NCBI GenBank assembly: GCA_014825775.1
Contig: MVAQ01000051.1
Coordinates: 45,700 to 109,699, forward strand
DNA: 64,000 nt
Source of the DNA: Krasilnikovozyma curviuscula
Taxonomy: Eukaryota; Basidiomycota; Tremellomycetes; Cystofilobasidiales; Mrakiaceae
Direction: 5' to 3'
Positions 13,803-24,151 of this stretch are shown here, in pieces. Below the pieces are notes generated by a model that was given only the letters and a program-made list of their open reading frames with translations, was not told the DNA's origin and did no database searches. The position numbers and the translations under genes are program-made. Positions within the stretch are counted from its first letter, which is position 1; each line of letters opens with the position of its first letter.

Positions 13803-14315
13803 ACTTGATTGATCACATAGGGTGGTTCTTCAGTTTCTTCTCAGGTTTTATGCACGCACTTCCATGAAACTGTATCAGAGTTGCAAGTTAATTGCCACAA
13901 AGTCGCACCGCGCGAGAGATGGCGAGGGCAAGCCGGGAGTTTACTACGGGCATCCATCCTATCTGAATTTCCCCTTAGTCCGTTTACACAGCTAAACTGA
14001 TATCAAATCAACTCGAACATAGTACTACAGGTAAAGCTTCGACATTTGGTTGTTCTGCCTAAATGGGAATTGTCTTCCGTGTGAGCGCAGGACTGCTGTC
14101 CAGCTGCTGTCGATCCAAGTTTGGAGCTGGTCGTCCAGTGGTGAATAGGAGGTCACCTGTCTAGGCTGGTGAACTTCTTGATTCTAAACAACCAGCTCCC
14201 TATCCGTCCATGAAACGATGAAACGATGAAACCACTGACACCTAGTCCTTGTGCCCAATGATTCTTCTCTTCAGGACCGACTTGACTTTGGTCACCAATA
14301 ACAGAGAAGCCCAAG
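13803..14315. other. intergenic region RPL31 to GOS1
   Basis: Holds the RPL31 3' end and the GOS1 promoter. A short tandem repeat of the 8-mer ATGAAACG in three copies (last copy ends in C) lies at 14210-14233, about 80 bp before the GOS1 start. No gene is seen. Confidence 0.4.
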
Positions 14316-15779
14316 ATGACCAGTGCAGGTGGATGGGACAGTGAGCCTTTCCAACCCCTCCCCTACCTAAGCCAGCAGATACCGAACTAACAACCTTCTT
14401 GCCCTTTCCCCTCAGACCTCCGTAAACACGCTCGAGCCCTCGAAACAGCACTAGATTCCAAGCTCACATCATACTCCAAACTTGCATCGACGATCTCAAG
14501 AAGTGGTGGAGCAAGGGATGAGCTGGTAATGGAGGAAGAAGGTGTGGGGGGCTACAAGTTGGTCGAGGAGGAAGTTCAGGAGCTGTTGGATAAGGTGAGC
14601 TTGATTCGTCAGCTGTAGGGATCGATTCCGGTAGTAGTGCTTCGTCTGTCCATGGAGGGACTTGAAGATCAGGGTAGAGGATGGGACAAACGGAACAAGT
14701 CCTGCTGACGTTGTCGCTTCGAGATCTGAAGGCGCTCCTTACTCGTGCAGCTTCCACTCGACAGGTAAAGCGGCTAGTCTCATTAGCTATTGTGTGTGCT
14801 TGCTGTGTCTCACAAAAGCTTTCTGAACGGATGACGAGCGGGGCCAAGCTGGCAACAGTTTTACCAAAATGAGATCTTGTTCATATTCAACGATGTCGAA
14901 CTGACGCAGCTTATCTGATGTGATTGGAACAGCTTTCTCAAACGATAGATGGCCTCTCAGCGAAACTCAACGATCCAAACGAAACACCATCAACTTCAAT
15001 GCTGCATGCCGCTCAGAGACACCGTGAAGTTCTGCAAGATTACAACAGAGATTTCAAACAAACGAAGGTAGGTGACAATGCATTTGTGCTGAGCAGTTTC
15101 GGACCCAAATTCAAGGAGTATTGTTTTTTGCTCGTTTCAGTCGAATGTCGAGCATGCGCTCAATTCTCAGAACTTGCTTGGATCAGTGAGGAAGGACATC
15201 AAGTAAGTACTCTTGAAGTTCTCGCTGTTTGGTTGATACTGACTTCTTTTTCTTTATTTTATTTGACTTTCAAACCTGACAGTGCTTTCAAAGCCAGTCG
15301 TTCTGATACTGCCGACGCGTTGCTTGCTGAACGAAGTCGAATTGATTCGTCGCATGCGATGACTGATAATGTCTTAGAGTAAGATTTATTCACCCTTCTA
15401 GTCTCTTTGATCTTGCATAACGTTCTCTGATCTTGATTGTCTATTGATAGTCAAGCATATGCCACCCGAGCTGATTTTGCAAATCAGCGATCGACGTTGA
15501 ACAACGTGAACTCCAGGATGGGTTCAACACTGAGTATGTTATTTTCTGACCCATGGAAGTAGACCCCATCCACCTTGAGGCTGAAGGTTGAAGGTGGGTG
15601 GGGGCCGAGATCGAGCCTACTGAACCATTTTTGACCTTCTTATGCTACAACCAGATGTCTTGCCTGGAATGAACACCTTGATCTCACTCATTCAATCGAG
15701 AAGAAGAAGAGATACCATCATCATTGGGTGTCTGTGTGGGAGCTTGACTGTCCTTCTGCTGATGTACATGTCGCGATGA
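14316..15779 (+). CDS. GOS1: Golgi SNARE Gos1 (GS28 family)
   Basis: Qb-SNARE of the Golgi that acts in intra-Golgi and endosome-to-Golgi vesicle fusion. Seven exons (14316-14340, 14416-14594, 14933-15067, 15141-15202, 15283-15378, 15451-15533, 15655-15779) sum to 234 aa, the usual size of GS28 proteins. The N-terminus MTSAGGWDNLRKHARALE matches the family start (W-x-x-L-R-x-x-A-R). The middle contains HREVLQDYNRDFKQTK, and the end carries a SNARE heptad region (AYATRADFANQRSTLNNVNS) followed by a tail anchor, a single hydrophobic helix (IIIGCLCGSLTVLLLMYM) after four Arg. Intron 2 is long (338 nt) and no convincing extra exon is seen in it. Confidence 0.92.
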
Positions 15780-16521
15780 TCAACCTGCCTTGGGCGTGTG
15801 ATCGAACCAGGGAAGAGTGGTTAGGTTCGATACGGCTTACAATACAATTACACCTGGATTTTTGGTGGGATAGTTAGAAGGTATCATATTTTACGACAGA
15901 TGGATGAATGCTCTTCACGAAGGATGATTCCTTGGTATCGCTCGCTAAGAAAGCCAATGGGAACAATCAATTCATCGTTTATATACTGACAGAACGTCGC
16001 CACCTTCATTGTACTGCCATCTGGAATATCTGATAGGTAGGTAATGAGGGGCAAGATACAAGTTTTTCTCCCTGACCCCGTATGGTGAGGACACCAGTAG
16101 TGTAAAACATCGCACCTCTGACCAAGAATACGGCTGAGAAGGGCAGCTTGGACGACGGAGGTACTGATCTTCTCACTTCTTGAATTTGGCTGTTGGACGT
16201 ATACGGGGCTGGCCTGGCTGCGAGCGCATTGTAAGCTGGCGCCGAAGGAGCGCACACCTTTGGCCTTGACTTCTGCCTCATTGTAGGAAAGAACTGTGGC
16301 TATGAGGCGGAGTCTGTTTCTCGTCTCCTCGTCTCTCTAAGTGCTTTAAGATAACATCTGTTTCAGTGCGACAACGGCGGGCCTCATCGTGAGAGTGCTC
16401 AGGGCTCCCTCCCTGTGACAACAATAATAGGATCCAACGTCTCCTTCTTTCAAAGGGTGGTCCGTTGCACTAAATACCCAGCTCAATTCCATCCATCTAC
16501 AAATTTGAGAGTGACCCTTCT
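15780..16521. other. intergenic region with one doubtful ORF
   Basis: Between GOS1 and the WW-domain gene, whose 3' ends face each other. It holds the weak minus-strand ORF listed separately and nothing else that I can support. Confidence 0.35.
15884..16255 (-). CDS. possible small protein, unknown
   Basis: Open frame of 123 codons starting MRSFGASLQCARSQASPVYV and ending REEHSSICRKI. The N-terminal third is rich in Arg and Ser and poor in acidic residues, which would be compatible with a mitochondrial presequence, but no domain is recognised. A start at 16281 in another frame would need splicing. In a genome where nearly all genes carry introns, an intron-free orphan in a gap between 3' ends may be chance or antisense transcript sequence. 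Low confidence. Confidence 0.2.
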   Translation of the reverse strand: MRSFGASLQCARSQASPVYVQQPNSRSEKISTSVVQAALLSRILGQRCDVLHYWCPHHTGSGRKTCILPLITYLSDIPDGSTMKVATFCQYINDELIVPIGFLSERYQGIILREEHSSICRKI

Positions 16522-17112
16522 CTAATATCTGACTCCCTGAGACGGGTAAGCAGGAGCATCATACTGTTGGTTCCCCAACCTTCCTCGGATGGGGCCGTCC
16601 TTCGACAAAGGTGGACCCATACCAAACGCGTGCATAGCGCCGCCAATGAGACCACCTTGAATTGCACCTCTGACCAACCCACCCCTCATAAGACCCACGC
16701 GACCCAACCCGGCGCCAATGAGCGCCGACTGGCCAATGGTCGCCGCGGCGTTCCTTCCTCCAGAGCGCGAGGGCGACGGGGATGGTTGAGGTGACGGGGA
16801 GTAGGAGTGGTTGTTCATATTCATCCCTCGGTCGTAAGGTGGAGCCGGCGCTGGGGAGCGTAAGAGTGGGTGATCCCAAGTGATGGATGGTGGGTTGGTC
16901 GTGGTGTCGATGTAGTACCAGGTACCGTATTGCTCGCTCCATTCTTTGATCCTTGAGTACGGAAACGTTTTCAATGTTAGTTACAAGTGAAGTGGTATCA
17001 AACTAGTAGACTGTAGAGTCACTGACCATCCGGTAGGAAGAGCATCCTCCAAGACTGGATCTCTTTTACCAACGGGGGCTTGGGATTTGTTGCTGTAAGA
17101 GATGGCCGACAT
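16522..17112 (-). CDS. WW-domain protein with glycine-rich hydrophobic tail
   Basis: Two exons (17027-17112 and 16522-16951) give 171 aa. Residues 26-58 form one WW domain with the two signature Trp at 29 and 54 (GWIKEWSEQYGTWYY, then SITWDHP), a module that binds proline-rich peptides. After a Ser/Pro-rich linker (SPSPQPSPSPSRSGG) comes a segment of regularly spaced Gly (ALIGAGLGRVGLMRGGLVRG, continuing GGLIGGAMHAFG), resembling glycine-zipper membrane sequences. The intron falls inside the first Trp codon and has a CTAAC branch site. I know fungal proteins of the same general layout but no assigned function; a membrane-associated adaptor is only an inference. Confidence 0.8.
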
Positions 17113-19294
17113 GGTATTGATTTGATATTTGCTGTCTGGTAGGTGAGGTTGTTGGTCAGTTTGTTGGATGTGTTTGCGTCTGGTGTGAAGACAAGACGGA
17201 AAGGAAGAGTGGAGCCTACCTCTCTTTATAGTCCTCTGTGTGGCAATACATATCGGATCTCTTTCAAATGAGCGCACTCTTTCATCGATGTGTTAAGCGC
17301 TGCCAGCAAGCAGGAGGCCAGATAGCAGCAGAAGCGAGTTCTGCTAATGAAAGCCGCCACGAGTTAAGAAGCGGGTGTGAAAGCGGTGCCATCCTTCAAC
17401 CAAAGGGATCAGGAATCGTCTATCAGGCCTGGAAATAACTGTAACACCACAGCTGATTATCCCACACACTATCTATATCCAATGCTAAGGCTGCAAGTCA
17501 ACACGAAAAGGTGGCGACTGATATGACAGACTTGACGAGGTCACACGATCCCTGTCTTCCATGGAGAGTTAAACAACAAAGACATTGGCTTTTGAGAGCT
17601 ATCATCAGTCGGAGATGGAGAAAATAGAGAATGAGAGTTGCGATTTGCCGCTCCAAGTTCGTACCCAAGTGGTAGCTGTCAGATTTCAAAGCGAGACTCA
17701 ATACCAGAGGCGTCCTCCCTGACCATCGCCTAGTGCTGAATGTTATGGGTTAGGTGAGAGTCTCCAGTGAGGCTGAAACCGTTGAACTCCGCTTGTGGTT
17801 GCACTCGCCAGACTGCAGTTGGCAAGCTGGCGTTATAAATAGGAACTAAGAGTAAGGGCGACTTACCCTCCCACTTGGTCAGCATATCAACTCCTAATTT
17901 CAGTGGATATCAAAGATCTATCATGTCAACATTGGCTCAGTCCTCCTTTCTGTTTGTGCTTTGCGCGCTGAGAATGACTTGCTCCGCCACCCCCAAACAC
18001 GCTGATGGCATGTACCTTTCTCTCTCTCTCATTGGCAGTTCGCAGTTCACCCACGAAAGAGATCTGGTAGTGAAGCTCAAAGTGGTTCCCGTTCCCCCAG
18101 CTCGGGTTGGGGGCGATGTGTGCTGTTCTTTCCAGAAGACTGTGCAGCCTCCTGCATTCAACTACTCATCTTCAACAGAGAACCGTTTTCACTTTTTCCA
18201 AGGCTCATGATGGTTTCTCATCCATTGAAGACGAACTGAGCCTTGTAAATTGGGAATTGCTGTTTGTTGGTCTCCTTCTGATCCCCTCCCGATATATGCA
18301 TCCCTAGTGTTGTTAACCTTGACAGGATTCGGAAGCTCTTCGAAGGGTCGGCTGGCAACTCCTCGCTCCCTCGTTTCTCCCAAATCTCCCATCATCATAC
18401 CAGCGTAGTGTTAGAGAGGCAAAGTGATGGTTTCGATACTGCGCAATCTCCTTTGTTTGCATTGTTTACAACTATCCGATGTGATGTGAGCTATTGTTTG
18501 ACAGGTTTAACTTCTTTCCACTTGACCAGGAAAATGCTGAAGTTTTCAAGGGAAAATAATAATGTGAATAGGATCTCTGACTGCCGACGAGCTTGGCGAA
18601 AAACAGAACATTTAGGATGTGTTAATGGTCTAATCGAAATAATCAACACTACGAAACCTATCCCTTGGAACAAATATTTCTAGAGGAAGAAAAGAAGTGT
18701 CAGAAGTGGTCAGTCGCATGTTTACTGTCCTTAGTGTGAAGGAAATACTTTCCTTCGGTTTGAACTCAGACTCAGAGAAACCCCTGTCTGCAGTGTCTGC
18801 GGCTTCATCTGATATGTTGAAGTACCGCTGACGACAAAAAGTTCTCGCTCGCAACCCTCATCAGCAGTCCGGCCTCTACTTCCCACTCCTGTTCTCTAGT
18901 AGTGGGTGAACTTCGGTAATAGGTACGGCAGAAGCATAGCTTGAAAGCGACAGAGTAGGCGGTGAAGTTGAAACGCAAACCGAACGAGCGGGGGGGTGAT
19001 CTTTTGGTGGTAAATAGCTTCAAGCTCATCTCTCTCTCTGGTTTGTTCGGCTGGATCTTATGTGTCTTAGAGAGGAAATGACCTGGGTAGGAAGGTGAAC
19101 TCAGATACGGATCACGGGTGTTTGCACTTGGTTAAAGGAAGGGGAAGAGAAGACACAAAATGACTTTTCAGAGGTTCTCCAGACTAACACTCTATTTTGT
19201 TTTTAAATTTAGATTGAAATAAGAGTATCTGCGTGGCCATAGAGGTTATCTGAATAGTCATCAAACCAGCACTCTCTCTGTAGATCTCCTGCAA
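17113..19294. other. 2.2 kb intergenic region
   Basis: Lies between divergent starts (WW-domain gene leftward, SGNH hydrolase rightward). The only candidate gene is the small ORF at 17923-18210, listed separately. The rest shows no coding pattern, RNA gene or repeat that I recognise. Confidence 0.4.
17923..18210 (+). CDS. possible small secreted protein, unknown
   Basis: A 95-codon ORF beginning MSTLAQSSFLFVLCALRMTC, which looks like a signal peptide with possible cleavage near residues 20-23. A TATA-like TATAAAT lies about 83 bp upstream (17834-17840). The rest (LVVKLKVVPVPPARVGGDVC) matches no family I know. It has no intron and could be chance. Included because promoter-like and signal-like features coincide. 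Confidence 0.25.
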   Translation: MSTLAQSSFLFVLCALRMTCSATPKHADGMYLSLSLIGSSQFTHERDLVVKLKVVPVPPARVGGDVCCSFQKTVQPPAFNYSSSTENRFHFFQGS

Positions 19295-21248
19295 ATGCCT
19301 GGGCTTCCTACGAACCGGTCTTTCGCGAGGATACTCGCCTTACTCGGTCTATTTGGCTATATCATACCACTCTTCTCATACCTTTCCCCAGGTTCAGTGG
19401 ACTTTACCAGCCAAATCAACCCTCCAACAATTATCCAGCACGACCTCTACCCTATTCAAGAGGTGATGCAAAGCTGCGACAGGTGTGGAGTTCGTCCTGA
19501 TCTGTGTGAGATCTATGGTACCAAGAATGTCGATCTTGTGAGAGGGTATGAGGGGAGCGGTGAGAGGTGGCAGAGAGTGATGAAGCGTGCGCTGAATGGG
19601 GAGGGGATTAAGATGGGAGTCTTGGGAGGGAGCGTCAGTCGAGGGCATGGCTGTCGTTGCGATCCGTAAGCTATATGAATCCAAGTCTACCATGCTTAAC
19701 TTCACTGATCTCGATTTGGTGCGGAAATTAGTTGGCACAAGCTGGTTTTTAAATGGTGGAATGAGACGTTCCCCAACCCTGATAACTTTCATGCTGACGG
19801 TTCAGTTGGTGCCAGAGGTAAGTCATCTAAGGCACATTGAATAAAACATCTCAATCTTTTTATCTGATTCTTTTCTGGTAGGAAGTGAATACTTCAAGTT
19901 CTGCTACGTTCGTCATCAGTCAATCTCCATCTCCATCACAGCTATGCTGACACCTTTCTGTATATTCAGCGTGAGCACATGCCATCCGACGTCGATGTAG
20001 TCCTTCTAGAGTTCGGTATCAACGACTTCAAGTTCGGTGAAAAGTCCTTCACAAATTTTGAGACACTTCTGCGAAGCATCCTCGAACTACCAACCAGGCC
20101 AGCGGTGCTGATCTATCATTGGCTCAAGATCGACGGCATCCTAGCAACAGGTGCAGACACCCAACATGGTCTCGCTCAGATGTACGACGTGCCTGTGATT
20201 AACTTGAGGAACACGGGCCTTCCGCTGGTGATTGATGACACTGAGAAAGAGAAGATCCAGGAGCTGTTTGTGTGGGATATCTTCGATGGCGATGGGAACC
20301 TTGTGGAAGGGAGGAAGGATATTACTCATCCTTCAGCTGTTGGACAGTGAGCAAACTCACGTTTTTGAGCGAAATCCGGCGTTGTTTTTTTCCGAAGTGA
20401 CTTTGTTTTGATTGATTGTTTGATTGTAGTAAAATGTCGGCAGATCACATCATTCTCTACCTAGAGCAACGTGAATCGCAAACGAGGATTTGGATTGTGT
20501 ACTGGTGCTGACTGACTCCGTTCTTATTCACTTAGAACTCTGCTTCCTGAAGAATCGTCCAGTGGTACCACCTTCCTCAGCATCCTACGTAACTCCCGAT
20601 TCAAAGCATGTTGTGGACGTCCTACCTCGAGTGAGCCAAAATCTTTCTTCTTTCGTCTTCTTGCGTGTTTGAGCCCAACGCGTCACTCCATCCTCCATTC
20701 AGCTGCGCCTCACCAATCGCCTCGACGATCCGTCGGTCCTCAAGGTCGAATCTCTTTGCGCCTCCGTTGACTCCAAGACCAATCCTCTCCAGCCACTCAT
20801 GTCCCGCACAAAAGGCTATGAGTTGAGTCAGCAGAGTGCTGAGAAATGGTTTTGGAGGGGAGAAAACGTTGGTGATGAAGTAGCTGAGATCGCTTTTGAG
20901 GTTGAGACTACTGTTCCGGAGGGAGAAATGTGAGCTTTCACCTTTTCACGTTATCACTCCTTCACGCGGTGACGATCTCTTCGGTGGTACAGATCTATCT
21001 ACATCCTCAAGAGTAAGAAGTTTTCCCTCGGCGAAGCAGATTGCTGGGTCGACGATGAGAACTCCAAAAAGACCTTCATCCCGAGTTGGTGGGACAACAA
21101 AATGAGCATCGGACAGTTCTACCAGATAGAGACAGTAAAATTAGAGCCTGGGAAGCACGTTGTAATGTGTCGGAACAGGCCGAGGCAGGACAGTTGGGAT
21201 GAGAGTAAAGGAACGGCGATGAACATCATTGGATTGTTTGTTGTATAG
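19295..21248 (+). CDS. membrane-anchored SGNH/GDSL-type hydrolase
   Basis: Eight exons (19295-19665, 19732-19817, 19882-19907, 19970-20346, 20430-20470, 20536-20630, 20703-20929, 20993-21248) sum to 492 aa. A short basic N-terminus and a hydrophobic helix (residues about 11-30, ILALLGLFGYIIPLFSYL) suggest a type II membrane protein with a lumenal or extracellular domain. SGNH motifs are visible: block I as GGSVSRGHG (Ser nucleophile), block III as LLEFGINDF (Asn), and block V as DITHPS (Asp and His of the catalytic set). A second part of about 200 residues follows (from YVTPDSKHVVDVLPR to DSWDESKGTAMNIIGLFVV) that could be a beta-sandwich. Family members act as esterases, often on carbohydrate acetyl groups. 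The substrate here is unknown. Confidence 0.85.
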
Positions 21249-21528
21249 CGGTGGGGCAATTAGAAATATGCAGAAGTATTCTCTTGTTGGAACTTTGCTG
21301 ATAGATTCTCTTATCCAATGTCATTTACTGGAACATTGCATACACCCAAAGTTGTTTAATATTGCGACTTTTGTAAATCTTTTCGACCACATCTTCAGGT
21401 TAAAGGAACGACGTGTTACGCTGAGCGCTTTCAGCAGTAATTCACTTTCTTCTTCTCCCATCTGCACATTACTGTAACACTTGAGCTCATATATATGGAT
21501 GCATGGAAGTAGAAAAAATGTGATATCA

Positions 21529-23357
21529 CTACTGGGACAGCTTCGATTTTTTCCGAGGGAAGCTTGGCTTCGCAACTTCTTCCTCCTCATCGCTCGACTC
21601 ATCTTCAACATCGCTCACATCTCCAGCGTCATCCTCAGCGTCCAAATCTTCGTCTGAATCCTGGTCACCGCCAGCCGCGTCCTCATACGCAAACTCATCT
21701 TCCTCATCGTCGACCTCCTCACCGCCGTCTTCAACAATCTCATCTTCGTCTTCATCATCCATCTCATCATCGTCTTTAGCAAACTGTTTCTTCTTCGGTG
21801 CTTTCGCCTCCTTCTCTGCTTTCTTCCTTGCAACGTTAGCCTCCTGCTCTTTGCGACGATCTGCTTTGAGCTTGGACCGCTCTGCATGTGTCTTCTTGAG
21901 GTCAGATCTCTCAGCAGCAGTTTTGGAGACTGAAAGAAAAGGAGAAAAATCATTAGGAATACAGAGGGATTGGAAATTAAGAACCAGCCAAACTCACCTC
22001 TCTCGTGGAAGACAGTCTCGCCTTCACCTCTCAGAGATCCAACGATACCCTCCACGACTTTAACGAGCTTCATCTCGATTCTAGGTCCTATCTCCACCAG
22101 CTTTACTGCTCTATTCGCTCCTTTCTTGTTGCCCCTTCCAACGTAATCACTAGGCAACTCGACTCGATTTCCGCCATCGCTCTCGTTCTCACTCGCGCTT
22201 CCCTCCGTCTCACTACCAGTCTCGTAACCCTCTGTACTAGGTGTACCATCCCTGGTTTGTCCCTTAATTCGGAGGAGGTAGTCGGCGATATCAAGGTCGT
22301 TGCCGAGGTCCAAGGGACGTCGTGATCGGGACGAAGAGGCGGCCGCCCCAGAAGTGGATTCGAGAACTCGTTTGACTCGGCGGGAGATTCCAGACGCTTT
22401 GACTGTGATGGTGTAGTGTCGGAAGGATATCGTTTTCGTTGCAGTGTGGTATGAAATGAGAAGGACTCGACGGAAGGAAGGAAGAGCGGCCTGGGTGTTG
22501 GATGTCAAATCAGCAAATATTATTCAAATGAAATCAGACATGGAGGCAAGACCTTACCTTATCTACTTGAATTGGTGGGAACATTCCTTGGAACATTGTC
22601 GACATCAGCTTCAGTTGAGGCTCTGGGCGAGCGCCTGCCGCTGGTTGGAAATTTGATAAGACGAGCTGATAGATTCACAACGGCCCATATCAGTCCCTAA
22701 CTTTAACACATTAACATCATCTTTTGACATGCTTACGAGAGGTGGTGTTCTATATTCTCCACCAGGAGCCTGTCCTACATTCCTTGTCCTCGTATTGAGC
22801 AAATCCTTCATCAAACTGTACCTCTCGATTCTGAACGTCAGCGTTGGTCCAGCTGGCAAACGAGCTAGCCTGAGATGCAAAGATGATGTTTGCTCGGACA
22901 AGGTGAGGATGAGAAGATGGGTGACGTTGAGAATTGGAGCCATAGTGAGGTAGTCACGCAGACGAGCTTTGGATCGTTCCTGAAAGCGAGCAGCTGTCAG
23001 ATCTAACCCGAATGATATCTGAATTGTCATATGAAAGCTGCTTACCCTCAATCTTGAGGCAGTACCGGGCTCCATGACCTTTCTGATGTCCCTGACGAGT
23101 TGAGCCACAGACAAACCTACATGACCAGACTGGACCGAGCAACAACGAGGCGATGAGCTGAGTACAAAGAGGAGATATCTGTTCTAGGTCAATCTTACCT
23201 TTATCACAAACGACTTTGGGGATTTGGACTGTAGAGTTCAAAGCAAGTTAGTTTGAAACGGTATCAAAGCCACAAATGAGTTCACGCTTACATCTTCTTC
23301 GGTATTTGAAGGCCCTTTTAAATGAGTCCTATTCTTCCTTTTTTTGTGGGAACCCAT
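21529..23357 (-). CDS. SSF1: ribosome biogenesis protein Ssf1 (Peter Pan family, Brix domain)
   Basis: Nucleolar factor needed for 27S pre-rRNA processing and 60S subunit assembly. Seven exons (23292-23357, 23199-23228, 23046-23129, 22737-22979, 22558-22620, 21998-22490, 21529-21929) close in frame at 459 aa, close to yeast Ssf1. The Brix domain starts at PKSFVIKSGHVGLSVAQLVR with RDIRKVMEPGTASRLRERSK, and continues through RLPAGPTLTFRIERYSLMKD and LKLMSTMFQGMFPPIQ. The segment VKLVEIGPRIEMKLVKVVEG is typical of the C-terminal half. The protein ends with a basic helix and a long acidic tail (DEEDEFAYEDAAGGDQDSDE region). The exon 4/5 junction (acceptor at 22621-22622) is my best reading rather than certain. 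It shares a divergent promoter with PDA1. Confidence 0.92.
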
Positions 23358-24151
23358 GGCGAGCTATTTGTTTGGATAGTTTTGGAGGGAATTGGGGTAT
23401 CGACCACGTCTCTGGATTGATTTCGCGAAGAAATTTGCAGCACTCCCGCCACTCTTGATTTTTCTACCCTTATCCTCAGAGGCAGCTGAGGAACAGTTGA
23501 ACTCGTCGTATCAGTCGGGAATGATCAGACCGCGCTGTTATTGTCTTGCCCTAAAATTAGGGAACGACTCGCTTCCAGGGGGATTGGCGCAACTACTCTG
23601 ACCTTATCTTCACAAGGTTTGGTATATATGGAGGCACTTGATACGAAGAAATAACCGATAAAACAAGGAAGCAAGTCATATTCCTGTTGGGGGCTGAAGT
23701 TTTGAGACAAGCTTTCAGCGAGAATTATAAGAAATTCTATGTTGACGTTTTGAACATTTCAACCTCGTGCACTCACTTTGTTGTCCGCCCAGCGCGCTGA
23801 GAGTAGTCTTAAATAAAGATTTCTCAATGAAGCTGCTTTATGCCGCTAGTGGTTATCTTGGCAGCCATAACGGTAATGAGCGTCCGCCCTTCGCCCTGCC
23901 GCAACTGCGATGGCTTCCTTTCTCGCAAGGTCCCACCAAATTCTTTTTTAATCTCAGCACAATCACCTTCCAAACCAGTTTACTTCATCTCTGGTAGTAT
24001 TCCAGCTCGACCCTGGTATCACAGAGCGCAATTAAAAATCAAAACACGCACTTTCGGAAGCTTTCTAGCGCTCCGTCTCGTTCATTTTTCGACGCACGCC
24101 CAAGTGGAACTGACTGCAACCTCTCACCCTTGCCCTCTCGAGCTCGTCGTC
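23358..24151. promoter_or_regulatory. divergent promoter region SSF1 / PDA1
   Basis: A 794-bp region between divergent starts. It is CT-rich close to the PDA1 start. An open frame runs into the PDA1 ATG but shows no conserved protein, so I treat it as leader sequence. No specific operator was recognised. Confidence 0.5.

Noticed and set aside
14595..14932. 338-nt GOS1 intron as a tRNA or extra exon (GGATCGATTCC resembles a B box)
   Set aside because: No matching A box or cloverleaf arms, and the protein is continuous across the junction without extra residues.
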